From Viridibacterium sediminicola (lineage in GTDB: Bacteria; Pseudomonadota; Gammaproteobacteria; Burkholderiales; Rhodocyclaceae): 64,000 nt of DNA. Of this stretch, positions 56,491 to 63,923 are shown in pieces. Within the stretch, counting starts at the first letter, position 1. The number at the start of each line of letters is the position of its first letter. The notes beneath the pieces were generated by a model. The model saw only the letters and a program-made list of their open reading frames with translations, was not told where the DNA came from and searched no databases. The DNA is taken from contig NZ_JBDIVE010000003.1 of NCBI RefSeq assembly GCF_039631295.1, positions 354,755 to 418,754 of the forward strand. The letters run 5' to 3'. Position numbers and translations under genes: made by a program.

Positions 56491-56937
56491 GTTTGGTGGC
56501 TCAACACACAAAGAACCTCTTTTGACACAAAGACTACCGATCTTCGGTTGAAGAGCAATGAGCGCCCATTCGGGTTGCCCTTCGGCAGTCATGAAAGATG
56601 TTAATCGAAGGCCGTTGGAAAGCGAGACGCATATTTCAGGTAGTTGGCCATAGAGCTGAACTTCCGAAACTGTGGCGCCTTTTAACTTTTCAAACATTCC
56701 GGGCCACCGAGCTTCCGGACTCCAGCTACCGCCCAAGATTGACTTGGGGCGCTCTATGCGCCAACTCCACTGAATCATCAGGCTTAGCTCGCCGAATGCT
56801 TGGCCCTGTGTTTTGTCTTTTCTTGTATGCGCCGTGAGTGTTCCAAACTCGACGAAAATAGCTGAGCCATGCCCGCGCCAGACATGAGAAACAGCCTTGC
56901 CAATCAGAGCTTCAAAAAATGGCGATGCGATAGACAA
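56485..56937 (-). CDS. Hypothetical cassette protein
   Basis: 150 residues from a TTG start. Conserved-looking core GELSLMIQWSWRIERPKSI, GGSWSPEARWP and LPEICVSLSNGLRLTSF suggests a beta-rich fold; family not named. TAA in the attC core. Confidence 0.7.
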   Translation of the reverse strand: MSIASPFFEALIGKAVSHVWRGHGSAIFVEFGTLTAHTRKDKTQGQAFGELSLMIQWSWRIERPKSILGGSWSPEARWPGMFEKLKGATVSEVQLYGQLPEICVSLSNGLRLTSFMTAEGQPEWALIALQPKIGSLCVKRGSLCVEPPNL

Positions 56938-56944
56938 GAAAAGC

Positions 56945-57036
56945 CTCTAACGTGGAAGTAAGCGGACGCCGGTGCGCGAAGCGCGGAGGGAACCACAAGT
57001 GCAGCTTGTGGCGGTCCGCTCGACTGTAGGCTTAGA
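56945..57036 (-). repeat. attC site
   Basis: CTCTAAC ... GCTTAGAT (one-base insertion in the right core). Loop ACCACAAGTGCAGCTTGTGG. Confidence 0.8.
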
Positions 57037-57044
57037 TGGGTGGC

Positions 57045-57377
57045 TCATGATGGCGTGACGACTTTCTCGACGCTGCGAGCGCAGAACGTAAGAGCGCCCC
57101 CCGAACTCTCAAAGTCAGCCACTTCAACTCTGATGTCTTCCAATCCGTCAGCGGCACGGTCGTAGAACACCATGCCTCTTGTTGGTTGTGGGAATCCTTC
57201 TTCGATCTTCAGATTGATGGGCTGCCAGAAACGCAACGTAACTGAATCAGCGTTTTTCCACAGCGTCATTTCAATGAAGGATTCGCTCGGCTCGTATCTA
57301 TCGACGTGATACCGAAAGTCGCCAACATCGTATTCGTGTGGCCTATCCAGAATGGGATGTAGTTTCTGTTCGTCCAT
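57045..57377 (-). CDS. Hypothetical cassette protein
   Basis: 110 residues, acidic, no signal. Beta-rich sequence (FIEMTLWKNADSVTLRFWQP, DIRVEVADFESSGGALTF). Looks like an immunity-type small protein but no family is recognised. Confidence 0.65.
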   Translation of the reverse strand: MDEQKLHPILDRPHEYDVGDFRYHVDRYEPSESFIEMTLWKNADSVTLRFWQPINLKIEEGFPQPTRGMVFYDRAADGLEDIRVEVADFESSGGALTFCARSVEKVVTPS

Positions 57378-57415
57378 CGTTACGTGAATGCGTGATGAGG
57401 GTTTTGAAAGGTGTC

Positions 57416-57511
57416 GTCTAAGCTTTGACGTGAGGGGCTAGCACTGCGGTGAAGCTGCGAAGGGCGCCACAAGCGCAGCTTGTGGCGGTCCGCTCGACTG
57501 TAATGTCATAC
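57416..57511 (-). repeat. attC site with TGAC R'' core
   Basis: GTCTAAG ... GTCATAC; the R'' core GTATGAC contains the TGA of the neighbouring gene. Confidence 0.78.
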
Positions 57512-57976
57512 CGTCGCTGACTCATAGCCCTTTCCGCTCTCATAGTTTCGGACCAACTCCTCAAAATATTTCGCATACTCAAATATTTTGTTTCCAGACA
57601 CTAGATAGTAATGAGGCGTCACGTTGCTGGGTCTTAATCGGCGAAAGACCAGCAATTTTTCCCCTTCCGATTTGTCGGCGAGCACCACGTAAATTTCTGG
57701 ATTGGCCGCCTCGGGCAGGACGGACTGTCCGAACATCTTTCGTGCCGAAGGCAGAAACCGAAGCGTCTCTGCGGACCAAAAGCACCAACCATTTCGATCT
57801 CGTTGAGCTGTTCCGTTTGCGACACGTGAGAGGAAGCGAAGATAGCCTTCACTAAAAGTGGCTTGAAGGCGTTGAGTGGCCAGGAATGGAGCGTCTGCGC
57901 CCGCTGGAGGACGGAGGATCCCCCCATGTTTAGCAATTGCACGGCCAAGGGCGTCTTCAGCATCTTCTGGGTACAT
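57506..57976 (-). CDS. Possible SUKH (SMI1/KNR4)-like protein
   Basis: 156 residues. FSEGYLRFLSRVANGTAQRD, with a residue pattern like the SUKH L-Y-FL-NG motif, and a C-terminal SGNKIFEYAKYFEELVRNY as in the SUKH sFeefl ending. SUKH proteins are common immunity proteins. The match is by eye only. Start at MYPEDAEDAL; TGA in the attC core. Confidence 0.5.
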   Translation of the reverse strand: MYPEDAEDALGRAIAKHGGILRPPAGADAPFLATQRLQATFSEGYLRFLSRVANGTAQRDRNGWCFWSAETLRFLPSARKMFGQSVLPEAANPEIYVVLADKSEGEKLLVFRRLRPSNVTPHYYLVSGNKIFEYAKYFEELVRNYESGKGYESATV

Positions 57977-57978
57977 AG

Positions 57979-58070
57979 TTCTAACTTGGAGGTGAGGGGC
58001 CGGAGCGCGAAGCGCGGGGGAGCCCACAAGCTCAGCTTGTTGGAGATCTCTCTCGTCGGAATTGTCAGAG
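57979..58070 (-). repeat. attC site with TGAC R'' core
   Basis: TTCTAAC ... GTCAGAG, 92 bp, loop CACAAGCTCAGCTTGTTGG. Confidence 0.83.
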
Positions 58071-58628
58071 CGTGAGTAAAGCAAGACGGCTTGCATACTT
58101 GGAAATGTAGATATTTGCCAATCGATCACCTTCGACTCGGTCTGTAATAGTCATTTTCAAAGAAATCGCCTCCATAGCGGCTTTTGAGTCTTTTTCGATG
58201 GTCTCTTCTATTGGTTCATTTGCCTTGTTTGCCCCGGCGGTGGCTACGGCACATTTATACCAAGCATAAGCTTGGGCGTAGTTGATTTTTACGCCCCGAC
58301 CTTCTTCAAAAGCCACACCAAGATGCCTTTGCGCTTCCGAGACGCCAAGAGCGGCGCCTTTTCGAAAGAGATTAACGGCTTGCTTGGCGTCTTCTGCGCC
58401 GCCGAGGCCGTAATAAAGAAGATGCCCAAGGTTGTTGTACGCCTCATCGTTAGCGCCTTCGACAATAGCGGCGCTCCAAAGCTGGCGGGCAAGCACATAG
58501 TTTTTACTGCGCCAAGCTTCGACGGCTCGGTTGTATGCAGATTTTTCTGGGGTTGAGACCTCATTTGAGGTAGCGCACCCAATTAAAGCACTAACCAGCA
58601 GTAATGAGATTACGGTGATTTTTTTCAT
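58065..58628 (-). CDS. Sel1-repeat lipoprotein
   Basis: 187 residues. Lipobox ALIGC after MKKITVISLLLVS; two or three Sel1/TPR repeats (AYNNLGHLLYYGLGGAEDAK, AQRHLGVAFEEGRGVKINYA). Such periplasmic repeat proteins mediate protein contacts. TGA in the attC core. Confidence 0.85.
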   Translation of the reverse strand: MKKITVISLLLVSALIGCATSNEVSTPEKSAYNRAVEAWRSKNYVLARQLWSAAIVEGANDEAYNNLGHLLYYGLGGAEDAKQAVNLFRKGAALGVSEAQRHLGVAFEEGRGVKINYAQAYAWYKCAVATAGANKANEPIEETIEKDSKAAMEAISLKMTITDRVEGDRLANIYISKYASRLALLTL

Positions 58629-58635
58629 CGACAAG

Positions 58636-58707
58636 TTCTAACCTGGAGGCGCGGAGGGGTCTGCAAGCCCAGATTGCAGGCGGCTCCTCTCGACGGAATT
58701 GTTAGTC
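58636..58707 (-). repeat. attC site (72 bp)
   Basis: TTCTAAC ... GTTAGTC with a shorter left arm; loop GCAAGCCCAGATTGCAGG. Confidence 0.83.
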
Positions 58708-58714
58708 ACGCAGA

Positions 58715-59188
58715 TCATTGCTTTACACCGGAAATGAACCTTGTGTATGTGTTCCACTGAGGGTCTGGGCTAGCATGCACTTCGATAGGGAACGGCTTTT
58801 TATGGCCAAGCGCCGCGTTGAGACGCAGTAAAAATTCATTCTCTGAATTTGCGTAGTACATCCATTCTTTCAAGTTGTCTCCGGTGGATACCAGAGCCAA
58901 AGTGGAGAACCCGTCCTTTTCCACGGCAGCCTCAAGAGAGCTCTCCAACTCCTCCATGCGCTCCCGCTCTTCTATTGACGGCATACCTTTTTCACCGTTG
59001 TAGCGCCACACCAAAATCACACGATTTGGCTGCGTCGAGCGGTCAAAGTCCTCAGCAAATTCTTGAACGTAGCGGTAAACAATTGCAGTTCCCTCACGTT
59101 CGTTTTTTGAGACGGCCGTTGCCCAGACTTGGGCACTTGCAATATTTGTCATGAGGGTCAGCAGAAGTACGAAAAAGGCGCGGGACAT
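58715..59188 (-). CDS. DUF695-type secreted protein
   Basis: 157 residues. Signal peptide (about 1-19), then RVILVWRYNGEKGMPSIEE and STGDNLKEWMYYANSENEFL, the pattern of DUF695. The family occurs among immunity-like proteins; the export signal is noteworthy. Function unknown. Confidence 0.75.
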   Translation of the reverse strand: MSRAFFVLLLTLMTNIASAQVWATAVSKNEREGTAIVYRYVQEFAEDFDRSTQPNRVILVWRYNGEKGMPSIEERERMEELESSLEAAVEKDGFSTLALVSTGDNLKEWMYYANSENEFLLRLNAALGHKKPFPIEVHASPDPQWNTYTRFISGVKQ

Positions 59189-59191
59189 GAT

Positions 59192-59287
59192 GGCTAAGGT
59201 AGAGGTAAGGGGCTGCCGGCGTGCGTAGCGCGGAGGGCAGCAACAAGCACAGCGGGTAGGCTGTCCTGTTCGACTGCAGGGTTAGAC
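59192..59287 (-). repeat. attC site, second loop subtype
   Basis: GGCTAAG ... GTTAGAC; loop CAACAAGCACAGCGGGTAGG. Confidence 0.85.
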
Positions 59288-59328
59288 TGGTTTTTCCGAT
59301 ACAAGGGCGCAGGGACGTAGATCGACAA

Positions 59329-59670
59329 TTAAGCCTCCAGAAGCGAAGGATCAAACCACACGTCTTCGTAGTTTTTGCGGTCAATCAAGAAACGGTACCC
59401 AGGGGGCAATTCAAGATAATCAAGCACCTCCGGCAATTTATCGGACAAGTGCTCTACGTGCAGCGGTGAGAAAAAATCGGGGTCTTCCGAAAACTCGTGG
59501 CCACACCAAAGATACCAACCGTTGGTTGTATCTGTTGGCTTGTGGCGCAGCCCATTGATGGGTTGCTTGCCGAGAGTCGACAGCGCAATACCGACCTTCG
59601 AGAGAGGGCGGGGCGACTGTGGCTTTTCGCCCTTCCGCTCGCAGACACTTTGATTGGTTTGGATGCGCAT
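59329..59670 (-). CDS. Imm33-like (DUF2185-like) immunity-type protein
   Basis: 113 residues. LRHKPTDTTNGWYLWCGHEF and FFSPLHVEHL resemble Imm33-type domains in which a DSGW-like motif is followed by a G-x-E/H. A Lys/Arg-rich N-terminus precedes it. The match is by eye. Confidence 0.6.
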   Translation of the reverse strand: MRIQTNQSVCERKGEKPQSPRPLSKVGIALSTLGKQPINGLRHKPTDTTNGWYLWCGHEFSEDPDFFSPLHVEHLSDKLPEVLDYLELPPGYRFLIDRKNYEDVWFDPSLLEA

Positions 59671-59682
59671 GACAATGGTGTT

Positions 59683-59772
59683 GTCTAACGTAAAAGTGAG
59701 GGGCCGCCGGAGCGAAGTGTAGTGAACGGCAAGCGCTGCATGCAGCGGCCCCTCTCGACGGCAGAGTTAGAT
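59683..59772 (-). repeat. attC site
   Basis: GTCTAAC ... GTTAGAT, 90 bp, with a different loop (AAGCGCTGCATGCAGCGG). Confidence 0.87.
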
Positions 59773-60066
59773 TTCAGTGACTTCGACATCGCGACTCCAG
59801 CCTTTCAGATCACACCATTGCTCCGCAAAGGCGATGACCTCGGAAAGAGTTTCATCAGGGTGGGATGTGGTGTTGCAGAAGGCCCCTGGTTTCTCTCCGG
59901 AGGTATCTAGCTCGATACACAACCAGTCCATTGCTGCTTCCCATTCTCTGCAATCAACGCCAACCGCCGCAAAGAGATCTGGATCAAGCCGAATAATTTC
60001 ACGCAGCACCGGCCTGTGCGCCTCGGAATATGCGGTAGTTGAGTGGAGCACAACGCACTTTGGCAT
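59767..60066 (-). CDS. Hypothetical cassette protein
   Basis: 99 residues, acidic, cytoplasmic. Trp-rich core (REWEAAMDWLCIELDTSG, AFAEQWCDLKGW). Start MPKCVVLHS at 60066; TAA in the attC core. Family unknown. Confidence 0.7.
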   Translation of the reverse strand: MPKCVVLHSTTAYSEAHRPVLREIIRLDPDLFAAVGVDCREWEAAMDWLCIELDTSGEKPGAFCNTTSHPDETLSEVIAFAEQWCDLKGWSRDVEVTEI

Positions 60067-60072
60067 GGAGAA

Positions 60073-60162
60073 ATCTAACGTGGAAGTGAGGGGCCGCCGG
60101 AGCGACGCGTAGGGAACCACAAGCGTAGCTTGTGGCTGTCCCTCTCGACGGCAGTGTTAGGT
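60073..60162 (-). repeat. attC site
   Basis: ATCTAAC ... GTTAGGT, 90 bp, loop CACAAGCGTAGCTTGTGG. Confidence 0.88.
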
Positions 60163-60169
60163 TGATTCT

Positions 60170-60715
60170 TCATTGCTCGCGTTGCACTTCAGCGTTGAGG
60201 CTATGCATTGCAGCACTCATCAAGGAGTCCTTAAAAGCCTCAAGAACTCGTCGCTCCCGCTGGGTGCGGGCCAGCCGCTTTACCGCGTAACCAACTACAA
60301 GACCAAGGACTGCAGTTCCCGCGAGGACGCCAAGACGAATAGCGCTCGGCGCCACCCACAACCAAGAGGTGTGCAAAAGAAATGCAAGCCACGCTACGAA
60401 CAGTGCAAGCTCTATAGCGATGGCAATCCATGAAATCGGCGGGAATGTGGCAATAATCTCGCGCGACCGGTGGTTCACCCAGCCAACAAGTTGCTGCCAA
60501 TCATTGGGCTCTCGAAAGAAGGCCGTGACGGTTGCTCCCGCTTGCTCTTCAGGCCATCCATCTAGCGTAAGAGAAATGCGCCGCTCCCCAGCAACTTCAA
60601 CACCAAGCAATGTGTTCTTGGGGCCGCCGCGCCCCCAGTAGCCGCGTTGACGATCAAACTCCCGCTCGATTACTACCCGTTGTGAATACAGCAAAGTAGG
60701 TGCGGTCGTAGCCAC
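60170..60715 (-). CDS. Membrane protein of unknown function
   Basis: 181 residues, GTG start. Cytoplasmic N-terminal half (about 1-90), two membrane helices (about 93-117 and 123-145: IAIAIELALFVAWLAFLLH and LGVLAGTAVLGLVVGYAV), basic C-terminus. No family recognised. Confidence 0.7.
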   Translation of the reverse strand: MATTAPTLLYSQRVVIEREFDRQRGYWGRGGPKNTLLGVEVAGERRISLTLDGWPEEQAGATVTAFFREPNDWQQLVGWVNHRSREIIATFPPISWIAIAIELALFVAWLAFLLHTSWLWVAPSAIRLGVLAGTAVLGLVVGYAVKRLARTQRERRVLEAFKDSLMSAAMHSLNAEVQREQ

Positions 60716-60724
60716 GATCTTGAT

Positions 60725-60805
60725 GCCTAATGTGGACGTGAGGGGGCGCCGAGCGTAGAGAGGGAAGCCAGCTCGCTGGCCGTTCCCTCGACTGTAGTGT
60801 TAGAT
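60725..60805 (-). repeat. attC site
   Basis: GCCTAAT ... GTTAGAT, 81 bp, short loop GCCAGCTCGCTGGC. Confidence 0.82.
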
Positions 60806-60903
60806 GCGAATCCACCCTTGAACATTTGCCGCACGACCTTCCGCCCCTGAAAGATGATTGCATGAGCATAAGCGCAGAGCCTTTTCACCCGCAAGTGCCC
60901 CGC

Positions 60904-61158
60904 TTACTTTCGCTTGCGGGAGCCGAGCAAACGACCGGCGAAGATCAACGCTATGCCAATGAATACGAGCGCCGCAAGAATGATTTGAGGGAGATGGCTT
61001 TCATTGCTTGAGGGCACAACCCTGAAGTACGCATGATGCGCTGATGACCCAGAAGGCCACAGTACCCAATCTATTGGGAGCAGATCAGCAACTGGCGACA
61101 GCAAGAGCAGGCCAATCACTACAACCCCACACCCGATCCAGATTAGCCAACGACTCAT
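60904..61158 (-). CDS. Small membrane protein
   Basis: 84 residues with two membrane helices (about 3-25 and 57-77) and a basic tail GRLLGSRKRK that should be cytoplasmic. The 98 bp between its stop and the attC hold no gene. Function unknown. Confidence 0.65.
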   Translation of the reverse strand: MSRWLIWIGCGVVVIGLLLLSPVADLLPIDWVLWPSGSSAHHAYFRVVPSSNESHLPQIILAALVFIGIALIFAGRLLGSRKRK

Positions 61159-61175
61159 TTATGCAGAGCTCCAGT

Positions 61176-61269
61176 ATCTAACGTGGAAGGGAGGGGCAGC
61201 CGGCGTGCGTAGCGCGGAGGGCAGCAACAAGCACAGCGTGTAGGCTGTACTACTCGACGAGTGTTAGAC
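61176..61269 (-). repeat. attC site, second loop subtype
   Basis: ATCTAAC ... GTTAGAC; nearly identical over its left two thirds to the site at 61733. Confidence 0.88.
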
Positions 61270-61722
61270 CGCATTTTCACGGAGTCTCTGTTCCACGAGT
61301 GGTCCGATGGCAAACACGACATCGTGGTGTGTTTCGCATATCAGCCAACTCAGATCTCTGGCAATCAAATAATACTCGAAGGCGTAGCACTGTGAGATAA
61401 CCTCAGACGCGATACGCGGTGTTGTTTCGAATACAGGGTAATGCGGAAGTGCGCTCTCTTCAGCAACGAACCAAATCTTTTCATTTTCGTTTGGCGCTAT
61501 ATGCGGAAGGTACTTCCAGCCATCACCATTTCTGAACTGAACGAAAACTCCCGGTTCTCGAAATGACTCCCACCACCAAGCGTGATCCCCTCCGGACACA
61601 AAACGGTTCAACGCTGCATTGAATACCTCAAGACTCTGATTGCCAGGAAGCAAACGCATAGCATCTTGCGGCAAACTCAAGATGGCAACCGCGCTTCGGA
61701 TTTCATCGACGACAGTTTCCAT
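61264..61722 (-). CDS. Hypothetical cassette protein
   Basis: 152 residues. HAWWWESFREPGVFVQF, KIWFVAEE and YEYYLIARDLSW-like segments (FEYYLIARDLSWLICETHHD) recall small DUF6756-type proteins, but this is not certain. Acidic, no signal. TAA in the attC core. Confidence 0.7.
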   Translation of the reverse strand: METVVDEIRSAVAILSLPQDAMRLLPGNQSLEVFNAALNRFVSGGDHAWWWESFREPGVFVQFRNGDGWKYLPHIAPNENEKIWFVAEESALPHYPVFETTPRIASEVISQCYAFEYYLIARDLSWLICETHHDVVFAIGPLVEQRLRENAV

Positions 61723-61732
61723 TTGGCTAGCG

Positions 61733-61828
61733 GTCTAACGTGGAAGGGAGGGGCAGCCGGCGTGCGTAGCGCGGAGGGCAGCAACAAGCACAGCGTGTTG
61801 GCTGTAACACTCGACTGTAGTGTTAGAG
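61733..61828 (-). repeat. attC site, second loop subtype
   Basis: GTCTAAC ... GTTAGAG, 96 bp, loop CAACAAGCACAGCGTGTTGG. Confidence 0.88.
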
Positions 61829-61910
61829 TGGGGCGCAGGCATAAAAATCGACGTGTAGCGCTTGCTGTCCGTGGGGACGAATTTACCAGTAGGACTTCAA
61901 CCATAGGCCG

Positions 61911-62201
61911 TCATAAGAACCCCTTCTCCTTTTTCCGGAGAGAGTATGTGGCTACTGCTGCGGCAACAAGTAGCATGGCTCCAATGCCGAAGCTCGGAAT
62001 GACAAGCCACAGTAAAAGGCCCTGATCTCTCAGTGCAGCAAATGTGTTGCCCCACCATTCTGGATTGACACTACTGGTATTGACCAAGGTGAGTGAGAAG
62101 CAGATCACCGCAATACCTAGTGCGAACAGCCATGCACGAACTCGGCGAAGGCGTTCTAGTTGCACCACGTGACTCAGATTTGTATCTGAAGAGTTTGGCA
62201 T
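61911..62201 (-). CDS. Small membrane protein
   Basis: 96 residues: basic N-terminus (LERLRRVRAWLF), membrane helices at about 22-42 and 62-87, basic C-terminus LRKKEKGFL. Start MPNSSDTNL chosen because longer frames enter the next attC. Function unknown. Confidence 0.65.
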   Translation of the reverse strand: MPNSSDTNLSHVVQLERLRRVRAWLFALGIAVICFSLTLVNTSSVNPEWWGNTFAALRDQGLLLWLVIPSFGIGAMLLVAAAVATYSLRKKEKGFL

Positions 62202-62224
62202 CGATGCTTGGCCTCTAATGTTCG

Positions 62225-62281
62225 AGCTAACCCGCTTGCCGTAGCTGGTCCGGTTGAGCGAGGGCTTAGGCATCGTCGCGT
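62225..62281 (-). repeat. Short divergent attC site
   Basis: AGCTAAC ... GCTTAGGC, about 57 bp, arms CGCTTGCC and GGTTGAGCG; belongs to the DUF4261 pseudogene on its right. It may extend left to CTCTAATG at 62213. Confidence 0.5.
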
Positions 62282-62297
62282 GTACGCTCACTGACGA

Positions 62298-63119
62298 TTA
62301 CTCTTTCGAGTAGGTGATTCTATAGACTGTTGCGCCCTCTCTCCAGTACGAAGGCCCTTGGCGTACCCTAATGTTCAGGGCTGGCGAGGCGCCAATAGTT
62401 TCGTCGTCTTTGATCACCGGGCCATTGCTGAACCAGGTATTGAGCCGTTCCCAACAGTAGGGAGAGGACCTTCAGGCTGTTTCGATTCACGTCCTTTGCT
62501 TCGATCTCGCGTAGGCCGAATCCCTCCATTCCCTGCGTGGACAGGGAAAATCCCTTGTCTCGATCGTTCGAAATGCGGAAAGTCACCCAGAGCCAGACGG
62601 GGGGCACGCTCGGCAACCGCACTCTGCTTCAAGAATGCATCGGGGGACTGAAGGCTAGCTCCCTAGTAGCTTGCAACAGCGTTCTGCTCCATCAGAACTG
62701 CGACAACATCGGTTTGCAGGAGGTGTGCGTCGAGTGAGTCGGTCGAGGTCGGTGTCTATTGTGCTGACGTAGGCATGGGCCTTGTGTCTGGCCGTCTCAT
62801 CGCAAGCCTTCTTTCAGTACCAAGCGCCTTGGCACAGGTCATCTATTTGCCCCTTTGGAAGAGGCGCTTCGATGAGGCCAATCATCAACGTGCCGCCGCG
62901 GATGCGAAGGAGAATGACCTTCTCGCCGTCTGCCTCCATGTTGTCGATCTGGACTCTTCCCTTCAGCCTCGCTTCGAGTTGCGTGCGGAATGCGTTGGCT
63001 TCGGGTAGCTTCGGCTCTGTAAGGAGCACAAAGGACGCAGCTTGGACTTCGCTTGGTTCCGCAGCGGCAGCGAGTGAGGAGACGACGATAAGCGCGAGGA
63101 GTGCGAGAACTGAGCGCAT
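62298..63119 (-). pseudogene. DUF4261 family protein, inactivated by several mutations
   Basis: Signal peptide and N-terminal domain are intact (MRSVLALLALIVVSSLAAAA, then FVLLTEPKLPEANAF). The frame stops with TGA at 62814-62816 where Trp is expected (GAWY*), yet coding goes on (ARHKAHAYVSTIDTDLDRL), shifts frame near 62730 (LLQTDVVAVLMEQNAVASY), meets TAG at 62663-62665, shifts at a G6 run (62599-62604; VWLWVTFRISNDRD, GMEGFGLREIEA), and shifts again near 62440 (NGPVIKDDETIGASPALNIR) to a natural TAA at 62298. The order of segments follows DUF4261 throughout. Confidence 0.8.
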
Positions 63120-63131
63120 GGTGTTTGTGAT

Positions 63132-63200
63132 GGCTAACATTTGAGATAACCGGCATGACCTGGCTTGCCGGGGCATGTTCGGTTGACTGAAGGGTTAGGC
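63132..63200 (-). repeat. attC site (69 bp)
   Basis: GGCTAAC ... GTTAGGC with arms CCGGCATGACC and GCCGGGGCATG; sequence differs from the main attC family. Confidence 0.8.
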
Positions 63201-63605
63201 GGCACCGGGGACATCCTGCACTACTAAAGACTCCAGGACCCTCAGCGGCGCTAAGAGGTACGACTGATCAAGCTCTAGAACAAAGGACAACTTGTTCTCG
63301 TACGTCGCAAGTGACCATGCTTCACCAGTAATTTGGATATGGCCGCCGGTACTGGCGGCGAGCTTCATGTTGAATTGCTGCTCAGTTGCCGTGAACTCGG
63401 CTTCGCCGCGCAATGACTCATACAGGCTTCGCAGCTGCTTGGTGAAGAGTTCGAAGTCGACGGCTTCCATCCAAGGATTGATTTCTCCCCGAAATCGATT
63501 CACAGCAATCTCGACACTTGCTTGTGCCCACCCATCTGTGGAATACGAGCTAGGAAGCATGATCTTGATGTATTCGGATTCGGTGCCGAAGTGGATGACG
63601 TTCAT
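63195..63605 (-). CDS. WapI-like immunity-family protein (tentative)
   Basis: 136 residues. Layout resembles the protein at 54978: a beta strand pair with WAQASVEIAVNRFRGEINPW, then FTKQLRSLYESLRGEAEF, then beta-rich C-terminus (LSFVLELDQSYLLAPL). Immunity function is only inferred. TAA in the attC core. Confidence 0.6.
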   Translation of the reverse strand: MNVIHFGTESEYIKIMLPSSYSTDGWAQASVEIAVNRFRGEINPWMEAVDFELFTKQLRSLYESLRGEAEFTATEQQFNMKLAASTGGHIQITGEAWSLATYENKLSFVLELDQSYLLAPLRVLESLVVQDVPGAA

Positions 63606-63612
63606 GTGTGAC

Positions 63613-63703
63613 GACTAACGTAAAAGTGAGGGGCGGCCGAAGCAAAGCGAAGGGTACCCACAAGCGCAGCTTGTGGCCGTCCCTCTCGACTGCCATGTTA
63701 GAC
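63613..63703 (-). repeat. attC site
   Basis: GACTAAC ... GTTAGAC, 91 bp, loop CACAAGCGCAGCTTGTGG. Rightmost attC in the window. Confidence 0.88.
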
Positions 63704-63923
63704 CAATTGCATATGGTATGTAGCATCGTCTTCTTTCACAACTTTGAAACCTAAACGGTCATAGAGGCGTTTTGCCGGATTGATCTTTATGACCTTCAGC
63801 ACCAAATGCTTGTTGACGATTTTTGCTCGATTAGCTTCTTGAGCAAGCAATGCTGACCCCACTCCTAGCCCTTGGAACTCCGGCCTCAGAAAGATCGTTC
63901 GGACCCAGTGGCGTTGGTCGCTC
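63698..63923 (-). pseudogene. GNAT acetyltransferase, N-terminus cut off by an IS element
   Basis: Only the C-terminal about 75 residues remain: RTIFLRPEFQGLGVGSALLA holds the acetyl-CoA loop QGLGVG, followed by LYDRLGFKVVKED. Sequence upstream of the motif is replaced by the IS3-like end, so the gene is broken. TAA in the attC core. Confidence 0.8.

Larger units (their letters stand above)
50452..63703 (-). other. Chromosomal integron gene-cassette array (partial)
   Basis: About 13 kb of small, nearly all minus-strand genes, each followed on its 3' side by a similar imperfect palindrome with 7-bp ends of the form RYYYAAC ... GTTRRRY. These are attC sites; in minus-strand reading they run TAAC-N5-GTCGAG ... 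CTTACTTCCACGTTAG, the polarity of classical attC sites. Site lengths are mostly 70-97 bp and sequences are alike, as in sedentary chromosomal integrons. The integrase gene and attI are not seen and should lie beyond the right edge. Confidence 0.92.

Noticed and set aside
62368..62622. 84-codon frame as an independent small gene
   Set aside because: Its sequence is the middle piece of the DUF4261 pseudogene between two frameshifts.
50452..63703. Regularly spaced palindromic repeats considered as a CRISPR array
   Set aside because: Repeats are 48-120 bp imperfect palindromes spaced by whole genes, with GTTRRRY/RYYYAAC ends; no short uniform spacers and no cas genes.
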